The translations under genes were made by a program, and so were the position numbers. From an uncultured Chlorobiales bacterium (GTDB taxonomy: Bacteria; Bacteroidota; Chlorobiia; Chlorobiales; Chlorobiaceae): a stretch of 64,000 nucleotides of DNA. The notes beneath the pieces were generated by a model that had not been told where the DNA came from, made no database searches, and saw only the letters and a program-made list of their open reading frames with translations. Shown piece after piece: positions 57,137-64,000 of this stretch. Positions within the stretch are counted from its first letter, which is position 1, and every line of letters begins with the position of its first letter. The DNA lies in NCBI GenBank assembly GCA_903929135.1, contig CAIYTH010000057.1, forward strand, positions 42,116 through 106,115, read 5' to 3'.

Positions 57137-58366
57137 ATGACGAACGCTACGGCTTACGGCCTGCAGATCACCGAAAAGCCCCATTGGAGTTTTGAAAATC
57201 CGAAAGGAAACTACACGAAAAAATATACGCTGATCGGACAGGATATCCTGCATACCGAAATATGCGCACCCCACCCTGTCGATCTTGAACATATCGGCCA
57301 TGACGATCTCCTGAAACTCATCAGGTCGGAGAAACTTTCAGGAAAACCCCTCTACATCCTGATCGACTGTGCGAACATATCCGGCCTCCGGTATTCGTGC
57401 AAAACGGAGTTTTCGGACATCATTTACAACTGGAACCCCGATTTCAGGCAGATCGTACTCTACAATGTCGACCCCTCAATGAAGGTCCAGCTCGAAATGC
57501 TCCAGTCGATAGCACCCAACGGGCTGTCGATAATCCTGGCCGCCAACCGTGAAGATGCCATCATGACGATCATGAACATCAAATCCGGCAAGGCTCCCGA
57601 AGCAACCCGCATGGACCCGGCAGCAGAAAAGGAGCAGCGCCTCAAAGAGGAGTTTCTTGCCACAGCAGCCAGAATGGCCTGGCTCAAGATGTTCGACCAG
57701 CAGGTCTACCTGCCCCCCGAAACCCATATCAGCTATCCTTTTTTCAAGGCCATCGAGGTCATCCAAAGCGACTTCAAGGCCATCAGGCTCGAGCAGGAAA
57801 AGCATGCTGAAAAGGCCCTGAAGGACTATCAGAAAAGGCTCGACCGGAAAACCACGGCCCTCGACATCCAGGTCGAGCTGAACAAAAACAGCGCCCGGTA
57901 CGACAAGGCGGATGTGATGCCGCCCATTGCCCGGCACTCCTCCCCGGAGAGCGCCTCCGCACCGATTTCGGCTGAAAATGCCGAAAAGTCTTCGACCCTG
58001 AACGCGCTGCTCGGGCTGATCGCCGAACTGGAAATCGATCACCGGTCGAAACAGAAGATAACGAACCACTGCCTGAGCCTTGTGGAAACCGGCCAGAAAG
58101 AGCCTCAGATGAAAACCGGGCAAACCGCTGCTAATATTGCATACATCTCCAGAGTCCGGAACATGCACCCCAACCTCAACCAAAGGGAACTGAGGATCTG
58201 CCTGTTGATCAGACAGGATTACAACTCCCGGGAGATCTCCCGGTTCATGGGCCTTTCGGTGAGGGGAGTCGAAAGCATGAGGTACCGGCTGCACAAAAGC
58301 ATCGGCATCCAAAAGCACCAATCCCTGAAAACCTACCTGACAAACCTCGCCATGGAGAAATCCTGA
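57137..58366 (+). CDS. STAS-like/coiled-coil/LuxR-type HTH regulator, paralogue A
   Basis: 409 residues, no named family recognised. Domain I (~1-160) begins GLQITEKPHW (residues 8-17) and has KPLYILIDCANISG, IIYNWNPDFRQIVLYNVDP and AIMTIMNIKSGKA, an alternating strand/helix pattern like STAS/SpoIIAA-type domains (inference). A helical stretch (~165-255) and a Ser/Ala/Pro linker follow. The C-terminus (~342-409) is a LuxR-like HTH: HPNLNQRELRICLLI, YNSREISRFMGLSVRGVESMRYRLHKS. Paralogue B follows at 58735 with the same architecture. Probably a DNA-binding sensor; the signal is unknown. Confidence 0.85.
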   Translation: MTNATAYGLQITEKPHWSFENPKGNYTKKYTLIGQDILHTEICAPHPVDLEHIGHDDLLKLIRSEKLSGKPLYILIDCANISGLRYSCKTEFSDIIYNWNPDFRQIVLYNVDPSMKVQLEMLQSIAPNGLSIILAANREDAIMTIMNIKSGKAPEATRMDPAAEKEQRLKEEFLATAARMAWLKMFDQQVYLPPETHISYPFFKAIEVIQSDFKAIRLEQEKHAEKALKDYQKRLDRKTTALDIQVELNKNSARYDKADVMPPIARHSSPESASAPISAENAEKSSTLNALLGLIAELEIDHRSKQKITNHCLSLVETGQKEPQMKTGQTAANIAYISRVRNMHPNLNQRELRICLLIRQDYNSREISRFMGLSVRGVESMRYRLHKSIGIQKHQSLKTYLTNLAMEKS

Positions 58367-58734
58367 AATCCGGGGTTTTAGCCATGGACCCTTTTCCATG
58401 AAAACGGGATGAATCATGATGACCGGGCAGCACCGGAAAACGGGGCGGATATATAGAAGTAAAAAACAGAAGGCAATACTGCTTTCGCCATATCTTTACG
58501 GCAGATGACGTACCTCCGGCCATCTCATAGTCATCCATCACCAACCGCCACAATAATAACACCTAACCTTTAACAGCTCTTTAAAATACGGCCGTTTCAG
58601 CCCGTTTCGTCATGAAAAACATTGGGATAAATGGGGATTAATTTTTATCATAGCTGAAGACCCCCCGACATTACGCTCAAGAACACGTCACACAAAGTGT
58701 ACAAGATACAGTAATCCCGACTCGCACCACACAC
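58367..58734. other. Intergenic region between the paralogous regulators
   Basis: 368 bp, no gene. Near the first stop, CATGGA / TCCATG (58383-58400) is a small hairpin without a T-run. AT-rich DNA around 58560-58660 probably holds the promoter of paralogue B. No ribosome-binding site precedes the ATG at 58735. Confidence 0.4.
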
Positions 58735-59955
58735 ATGAAGACTTGTCCGTTTTCCGGCCTTCCGGTCACTGCAAAACCCCATTGGAAAACCCAGCATAAA
58801 ACCTACATCAAACGCCTTGAGATGGTCGGCGACGACATCATGCACGCATTTGTCGAAGCTCCCCGGCCGATCATTCTCGAGACCCTGAGCGACGAACTGG
58901 TAAAAACCGTCCTCAGGGAGAGCGGGACCCCCGACAAACCGCTCTACCTTGTCTGGGACATGACAAACGTCACCGATGTCTCCTATGACTACAAACTGGG
59001 TATCAACGACCTGATCTACCATTGGGGACCGGCGTTCTCAATCGTCGTATTCTACAATATCGACCCCGCCTGCCGCCTCGTCCTGGAGACCTTCTCCTCC
59101 ATTGTTCCGAACAACATGAAGGTACTGCTGAGGGAGACCTACAAGGAAGCCATCGGAACCGTCGTCGATTTCAAGTCGGGAAAAGCGGAAGAGACCGGAA
59201 TCGGAGCGTCCCCGACCGACCCCGAAAGCATCCTGAAAAACGAATTCCTGGCCGCAGTTGCAAGAATATCCTGGCTCAACCTGCTCAACCAGCAGATCTT
59301 CCTTCCTTCGGCAGACAACCCCTTTTATCCCTATTTCAAGGCGATCGCCTACATGCAGGAAGACCTGAAGGCACGAGAGGCGATCCAGGAAAAAGAGCTG
59401 CAGCAGATCAAGGCCGACTACGAGCAGCGATTGACCCAGAAAATCATCCTGCTCAACGCCCAGGTCGAGCTGAACAGAAAGGAGCTGCAGCAATTCGAAC
59501 AGGAGAAGGCTGCGCTCAAGTCGAGAATTTCCGCACAGGAGATGGAGTTGACGAGGATCTCGACCGCCGTCGGGGAAAAAACGGCCGCCCTGCACCTGCT
59601 CAGCGACCAGATCAAGTCCCTTGACATCGACCAGCAGCTCAAGCACCGGATGATCGACCAGTGCCATAACATGCTCGAGACCGAATTGACCGAAAAAAGG
59701 CTCAAGACCGAACTTACCGCAGGTGATTCCGAGTTCCTTTCAAAGCTCCAGAAAAAGCATCCGAACCTCAATCAGCGCGAGCTCAGGGTTGGCCTCATGG
59801 TCAAGCTGAACTATGACACCCGGGAGATTGCCCGGTCGATCGGCATCTCCACCCGGGGCATGGAAAGCATCCGCTACCGGATGCACAAGAAGCTCAGCCT
59901 CGACAAGCACAAATCGATCAAGACCTACCTGGCGGAACTGGCCACACTGGTGTAA
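58735..59955 (+). CDS. STAS-like/coiled-coil/LuxR-type HTH regulator, paralogue B
   Basis: 406 residues, same layout as paralogue A: GLPVTAKPHW at the same residues (8-17), KPLYLVWDMTNVTD, LIYHWGPAFSIVVFYNIDP, AIGTVVDFKSGKA. The coiled coil (~195-300) is longer and unbroken, rich in Glu/Gln/Leu. The HTH (~341-406) is HPNLNQRELRVGLMV, YDTREIARSIGISTRGMESIRYRMHKK. Both copies look intact, so the pair may form homo- or heterodimers or answer different signals. Confidence 0.85.
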   Translation: MKTCPFSGLPVTAKPHWKTQHKTYIKRLEMVGDDIMHAFVEAPRPIILETLSDELVKTVLRESGTPDKPLYLVWDMTNVTDVSYDYKLGINDLIYHWGPAFSIVVFYNIDPACRLVLETFSSIVPNNMKVLLRETYKEAIGTVVDFKSGKAEETGIGASPTDPESILKNEFLAAVARISWLNLLNQQIFLPSADNPFYPYFKAIAYMQEDLKAREAIQEKELQQIKADYEQRLTQKIILLNAQVELNRKELQQFEQEKAALKSRISAQEMELTRISTAVGEKTAALHLLSDQIKSLDIDQQLKHRMIDQCHNMLETELTEKRLKTELTAGDSEFLSKLQKKHPNLNQRELRVGLMVKLNYDTREIARSIGISTRGMESIRYRMHKKLSLDKHKSIKTYLAELATLV

Positions 59956-59974
59956 GCCCGCACTCCGCGCCGAT

Positions 59975-60254
59975 GGGGCTGTCTCGGAAGTGAAATCGAG
60001 GCAGCCTTTTCTCTTGGGTTATCATTTTTCGCTCTTCTCTTTTCTGTCATTCTGAACCCGGCGCAGTCGGGTGAAGAATCCAGAAGATATTGCGTAAGCT
60101 ATTTTTATTTAAGCAATAAGCGCCGATTCCAGAGAATACTGGATCCTTCTCTTAGTTTTGCTTCGCGGGGAGCCCTGCTTCCGATGCAATCGGAATGACA
60201 ACGCCTGGAGAGATCCAATACACTCGGGAAAAACATGCTTTTGAGACAGCCTCC
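59975..60254. mobile_element. MITE-like element with GGCTGTCTC terminal inverted repeats
   Basis: About 280 bp without an ORF between convergent genes. Ends: GGGGCTGTCTCGGAAG on the left and the complement of GAGGCTGTCTCAAAAG on the right (GGCTGTCTC at 59977-59985, GAGACAGCC at 60243-60251). Inside is a second inverted repeat, TGTCATTC (60045) to GAATGACA (60200), with GAAGAATCCAG / CTGGATCCTTC within it. No flanking target duplication is obvious. Confidence 0.6.
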
Positions 60255-60288
60255 CACCGGGTAAAAGATACCGCTCCACCGATATCCA

Positions 60289-61668
60289 TCACTCCTGATA
60301 GCAGAACGTCTTGATGTTGACGAACTCCCTGATTCCATGCTGTGACAGCTCGCGACCGTAGCCGGAGAGCTTGACGCCCCCGAACGGCAGCCTCGGGTCC
60401 GATTTCACCATGGAGTTGATGAAGCAGTTGCCGGTTTCAAGCCGGTCGGCTATGGCCAGCGCCCGCTCCCTGTTGCGGGAGAACACTGCAGATCCGAGCC
60501 CGTAGTCGCTGTCGTTCGCAACCGCCACGGCTTCGTCGTCGTCACGCACCTTGATGATCGCGGCAACCGGCCCGAAAATCTCCTCTTCATACGCGGCCAT
60601 CCCCTTTCTGACGCCGGCAAGCACCGTCGGAGGATAGTAATAACCGGTCCGTTCCGGGCAGACTCCCCCGCAAAGCAGCCTTGCCCCTTCCTCGACGCTC
60701 CTCGTAACCTGGGCGTGGACAAGATCGCGCAGGTCGGCGCGGGCGATCGGGCCGAGCTCCACTCCTGCGGTGAAAGGATCTCCCATGACGGCATCCTGCA
60801 TCTTCCTCACCAGCATCTCCGTAAAGGGCTCGATGACGGAGGCCTGCACCAGGAATCGCTTGGCCGCGATGCAGCTCTGGCCGCTGTTGAGCAATCGCCC
60901 TGCGACGCAGACATCTACGGCCAGCCGCAGATCGGCATCGTCGAGCACGATGTAGGGGTCGCTGCCGCCGAGTTCGAGCACGCTCCTCTTGATGGCATTG
61001 CCGGCCTTCGAGGCGACCGCGCGACCTGCGCCGGTGCTGCCGGTAACCGAAACGGCCTTCACCGCCGGATGGTCGATCATGAAGCCGGTCAGGCGGTCGA
61101 CATCGTCGATCGAAACATGTGCTGCCTGATAGAGATGCGCGGGAAAGCCGGCATCGCGGAACAGCTTTTCGATGGCGATCGAACACCCTGTCACGTTCGG
61201 AGCGTGCTTCACGACAACGCCGTTGCCGGCCATCATGGCCGGAGCGGCGAAGCGGAGGACCTGCCAGTAGGGGAAGTTCCAGGGCATGACCCCGAGAATC
61301 ACCCCCAGCGGCTCGAACTTCACCACTCCCCTTGCACCGCCGTCGAGCGAACTCTCTTCCGGCTGAAGAAACGCTTCGGCGTGGTCCGCGAAGTAATCGC
61401 AGGCCACGGCGCACTTGTTGACCTCCCCGACCGCCTGCTGAAAAGGCTTGCCCATTTCGAGGCTGATGAGCCGGGCATGCTCCTCATGCTCCGTCCTCAG
61501 CAGCTCCGCGACACGCTTCATCAGGGAACGGCGAGTTTCCATGGAGGTCGTTCTCCAGTTTCGGAAATCGAGGTCTGCCTGGCGGAGCAGCCGGTCGATC
61601 TCCCCGGCAAGCATGGCGGGATATTCGGCAAGAGGTTCGCCCGTTGCCGGATTGATGGTGACGATCAT
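60289..61668 (-). CDS. Succinate-semialdehyde dehydrogenase (NAD(P)+), ALDH family
   Basis: 459 residues from ATG 61668 (a TTG at 61692 adds 8). ALDH signatures: PWNFPYWQVLRFAAPA, the catalytic Glu in LELGGSDPYIVLDDAD, and the catalytic Cys in LNSGQSCIAAKRF. Length and sequence match the short GabD1/Sad type (about 455-460 residues). It oxidises succinic semialdehyde or a similar aldehyde; the exact substrate is not certain from sequence. Confidence 0.88.
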   Translation of the reverse strand: MIVTINPATGEPLAEYPAMLAGEIDRLLRQADLDFRNWRTTSMETRRSLMKRVAELLRTEHEEHARLISLEMGKPFQQAVGEVNKCAVACDYFADHAEAFLQPEESSLDGGARGVVKFEPLGVILGVMPWNFPYWQVLRFAAPAMMAGNGVVVKHAPNVTGCSIAIEKLFRDAGFPAHLYQAAHVSIDDVDRLTGFMIDHPAVKAVSVTGSTGAGRAVASKAGNAIKRSVLELGGSDPYIVLDDADLRLAVDVCVAGRLLNSGQSCIAAKRFLVQASVIEPFTEMLVRKMQDAVMGDPFTAGVELGPIARADLRDLVHAQVTRSVEEGARLLCGGVCPERTGYYYPPTVLAGVRKGMAAYEEEIFGPVAAIIKVRDDDEAVAVANDSDYGLGSAVFSRNRERALAIADRLETGNCFINSMVKSDPRLPFGGVKLSGYGRELSQHGIREFVNIKTFCYQE

Positions 61669-61762
61669 ATCGATTGATGCTTTGAGTGACAATTATTGCT
61701 GATTGCTCTGCGTTCAAACTCCAAGGTTCAGGGGGATTACAACCACGAGGATCGGTGCGCCT

Positions 61763-62704
61763 TCACATGTCGGACTCAAGAGTCTCCAACAGCGCCAGGT
61801 AGCTCTCGTACCGGCCGGGATCGATCTCCCCGGATTCCGCACCCCTGATAACCGCGCAGTTCGGCTCGACCGTGTGGGTGCACGACGAAAATCCGCAGTG
61901 CGGCATGAAGGGCAGAAACTCCGTGAAATAGAACCGCAGGTTCTCCCTGGTGATGCCCGAGAGATTGAACTCCCTTATGCCTGGCGTGTCGATCACGTAA
62001 CCCCCATCCGGCAGGCGGAGCATGGTCGCGCTGCTCGTCGTGTGGACCCCTTTGCCGGTCTTGTAGCTGGTTTTTGCCGTCTTGAGCACTTTGCTTCCCA
62101 TCAGGATATTGATCAGGGTCGACTTGCCGACGCCTGAATGGCCGCTGAACGCCGACACCCGGCCATGAAGCTGCGCCTTGAGCTCGTCGAGGCCGACCCC
62201 CCTCCTCGCGCTGACAAGGCAGATGTCGCATCCGAGCTTCCTGTAAGGCGCCAGTTCCGTATCGAGCAGTTCCCTGTCGGCAAGCTCGGCCTTGTTGACC
62301 ACCAGCAGGACCGGCAGATGCTCCGATTCGGCAAAAGCGAGGTAGCGGTCGATCAGGCGACGGTTCAGCGGCGGGTCGCTGGCCGACGACACGATGACAA
62401 GCTGGTCGATATTGCCTGCGATCACCTGCTCCCTCTCCCTGCTCCGGTTTCGCCGCAGGTCGCGACGCCGGAAAAGCGCGGTGCGGCGGCGCTCCACATG
62501 GTCGATGACCCCTTCCGGCATGTCCGTTCCGGAGGCCTTCGGCCTGAAGGAGACCCTGTCGCCCACGGCCACGAGGCTGGCTCCTTCGTTATCGCTGACG
62601 GTCCCGGGCACAGTCCTGCACCTGACCGTCAGCCCGTCATCGCACTCGACGATATATGACGCCCCGCCGGAGCGGACGACGACTCCCGATTGCAGCTCTT
62701 TCAT
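61763..62704 (-). CDS. rsgA: Ribosome small-subunit GTPase RsgA
   Basis: 313 residues. An OB fold at the N-terminus, then a circularly permuted GTPase domain: VNKAEL (G4) comes before GHSGVGKST (G1) and DTPGIREF (G3). The C-terminal zinc site is CGFSSCTHTVEPNC (CX4CXHX5C). RsgA checks late 30S maturation. ATG 62704 gives the family start. Confidence 0.95.
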   Translation of the reverse strand: MKELQSGVVVRSGGASYIVECDDGLTVRCRTVPGTVSDNEGASLVAVGDRVSFRPKASGTDMPEGVIDHVERRRTALFRRRDLRRNRSREREQVIAGNIDQLVIVSSASDPPLNRRLIDRYLAFAESEHLPVLLVVNKAELADRELLDTELAPYRKLGCDICLVSARRGVGLDELKAQLHGRVSAFSGHSGVGKSTLINILMGSKVLKTAKTSYKTGKGVHTTSSATMLRLPDGGYVIDTPGIREFNLSGITRENLRFYFTEFLPFMPHCGFSSCTHTVEPNCAVIRGAESGEIDPGRYESYLALLETLESDM

Positions 62705-62797
62705 CGATGCTGTCCGTTATTTACCGATCTCTGACCAGCCATAGGTGAACGGTTATTACACCGACAATTATAAATTTCAGCTCCATTTACCGTGTCT

Positions 62798-62892
62798 TGT
62801 CATTCTGAAGCCCTGTGTCTTGTCATTCTGAGGCCAACGCAGTTGGTCGAAGAATCCAGCATTCATGGATCCTTCGCTTCGCTCAGGATGAC
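62798..62892. repeat. TGTCATTCTGA palindromic repeat unit and partial copy
   Basis: GTGTCTTGTCATTCTGA occurs twice in a row (62792-62808 and 62815-62831). The second copy starts a hairpin: TGTCATTCTGAG...CGAAGAATCC, then GGATCCTTCG...CTCAGGATGACA (62821-62892). The same family forms the core of the MITE-like element at 60045-60200. Confidence 0.65.
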
Positions 62893-62941
62893 AGCTTGCG
62901 TTTCCATGCTCTCGGCAACCTGTAGGTATCGGAGCAAAGAT

Positions 62942-62969
62942 TCCCCATTATCCATTGTCCATTATCAAC
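62942..62969 (-). repeat. Heptamer array after recG stop
   Basis: On the minus strand directly after the TGA: G, then TTGATAA TGGACAA TGGATAA TGGGGAA. Similar ATGGATA-type units are upstream of apbC. Confidence 0.55.
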
Positions 62970-64000
62970 TCAGCCGACGTCGGCCAGCTCCACCCGCTTC
63001 CTGAAATGGTCGAAATAATAGGCCCGGATCTTCGCATGTATGGGCTGCTCGAGCCGGCAATCCCTTTCTGCCAGGTCGAATGCGGCTGCACGCGCCGCGT
63101 GCATGATCCCGACGTCGGCGAGAAGATCCGCGATCCGCAGCCCGCTAACCGCGCCCGACTGCTCCTTGCCGAGCAGGTTGCCCGCCCCCCGGATCTGCAG
63201 GTCGATCTCCGAAAGCCTGAAGCCGTCGCACGTCGATTCGACAGCCCGCAGCCTGTCGCCCGCATCGCCCGAAAGCTTTGAATATACGAGAAAACAGGCG
63301 GACCTGTGAACTCCCCGTCCCACGCGACCACGGAGCTGATGGAGCTGCGATATGCCGAACCGCTCGGCGTGCTCGATAACCATCACGGTCGCGTTCGGCA
63401 CGTCGACTCCCACCTCGATCACGGTCGTCCCGACGAGGATGTCGATCTCTCCGTTGCGGAACGCCGACATGACCGTCTCCTTCTCGGCCGGAGGAAGCTG
63501 GCCGTGGATCAGCCCGAGCCGCAGGTCCGGAAACACCTCTGCGCTGAGCTGTGCAAAGCTCTCGACGGCCGCTTTCAGGTCGATCTTCTCGGACTCCTCG
63601 ACGAGCGGGTAGACGATATACGCCTGCCGTCCCCGACCGATCTCTTCCCGAAGCAGGCTGAACACTCCCGGTTTGTCCTCTTCTCGGCAGAGACGTGTCC
63701 GGATCGGGCTCCTGCCGGCCGGCATCTCGGCGATCACCGACACGTCGAGATCACCGTACACCCCCATGGTCAGGGTTCGCGGGATGGGCGTAGCCGTCAT
63801 CAGCAGCACGTGCGGGTTGCCGGCCTTGTCCTGGAGGGCCTTGCGCTGCATCACCCCGAAGCGGTGCTGTTCGTCGATGAGTGCGAGCCCCAGCCGGTGA
63901 AACAGCACCTCGCCTTCGATGATCGCATGGGTACCCACGACAATATCGACCTCGCCGCTGCCGATTCGCGCCAGCAGCTCATCCCGCTCCCTCTTTTTCC
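62970..64000 (-). CDS. recG: ATP-dependent DNA helicase RecG, C-terminal part
   Basis: The frame is open to the window edge (343 complete codons); the N-terminal wedge domain and Walker A are outside. Present: motif II LALIDEQHRFGVMQR, motif III LLMTATPIPRTL, then VGTTVIEVGVDVPNATVMVIEHAERFG, QLRGRVGRG and the C-terminal FRLSEIDLQIRGAGNLLG (TRG-like region). RecG remodels stalled forks and Holliday junctions. A heptamer array follows its stop. Confidence 0.95.
   Translation of the reverse strand, partial: KKRERDELLARIGSGEVDIVVGTHAIIEGEVLFHRLGLALIDEQHRFGVMQRKALQDKAGNPHVLLMTATPIPRTLTMGVYGDLDVSVIAEMPAGRSPIRTRLCREEDKPGVFSLLREEIGRGRQAYIVYPLVEESEKIDLKAAVESFAQLSAEVFPDLRLGLIHGQLPPAEKETVMSAFRNGEIDILVGTTVIEVGVDVPNATVMVIEHAERFGISQLHQLRGRVGRGVHRSACFLVYSKLSGDAGDRLRAVESTCDGFRLSEIDLQIRGAGNLLGKEQSGAVSGLRIADLLADVGIMHAARAAAFDLAERDCRLEQPIHAKIRAYYFDHFRKRVELADVG

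Overview
The window looks like a chromosomal segment of a green sulfur bacterium (Chlorobiales; Chlorobium/Chlorobaculum-like). The evidence is gene content: bacteriochlorophyll c-type genes (a vinyl-bacteriochlorophyllide hydratase of the BchF/BchV family divergent from a B12-binding radical SAM methylase of the BchQ/BchR type), a RuBisCO-like protein, a short primary sigma factor without region 1.1, BshC (low-molecular-weight thiol synthesis), System II cytochrome c maturation and flavin-dependent ThyX. Most of the window is ordinary core genome. I recognise no prophage, CRISPR array, rRNA or tRNA.

Layout. 0-2 kb: the N-terminal part of a TonB-dependent receptor facing a molybdate-binding Mop protein. 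The space between them holds two ModE-like operators and several small hairpins. 2-4.7 kb: a pteridine-reductase-like SDR, three small membrane or membrane-associated proteins, and LptE. 4.7-12.5 kb: an accessory metabolic run on the minus strand (class II aldolase/SDR fusion, LsrF-like aldolase, RuBisCO-like protein, SDR) beside bchV and bchQ. 12.6-19.7 kb: recX, the translation block rplM-rpsI-rpsB-tsf-pyrH, der, mrp/apbC and a NifU-like scaffold. 20-31 kb: ftsK-gcvT, lemA with two TPM-domain proteins, an outer-membrane protein, rsh (relA/spoT) and uvrB. 31-38.6 kb: an M16 peptidase, an LptF/G permease, a SAM hydrolase, a repeat-rich secreted protein and the primary sigma factor. 38.8-49.7 kb: valS, clpP, thyX, accD, a patatin-Omp85 fusion, surE and bshC. 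49.8-57 kb: ccsA-ccsB with a small HTH regulator, a haem-binding lipoprotein, LOG protein, TrpG/PabA, a GlmU-like protein, a lipid kinase and a low-molecular-weight phosphatase. 57-60 kb: two tandem paralogous regulators of an unrecognised type. 60-64 kb: succinate-semialdehyde dehydrogenase, rsgA and the C-terminal part of recG.

Worth attention: (i) the ModE-operator pair, which points to TonB-dependent molybdate uptake; (ii) the RuBisCO-like/LsrF/aldolase cluster next to BChl c genes, possibly salvage of 5-deoxy- or 5-methylthio-pentoses; (iii) the paralogous regulators, each with an N-terminal STAS/SpoIIAA-like domain, coiled coil and LuxR-like HTH; (iv) arrays of 7-bp or 9-bp tandem units that begin within a few bases of stop codons, always with the purine-rich strand in the sense direction of the upstream gene (SDR, ftsK, rsh, recG, thyX, accD); (v) a MITE-like element and related palindromic repeats.

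Start codons are often uncertain because clear Shine-Dalgarno sequences are scarce here. Functions rest on recognition of families by eye, not on searches.
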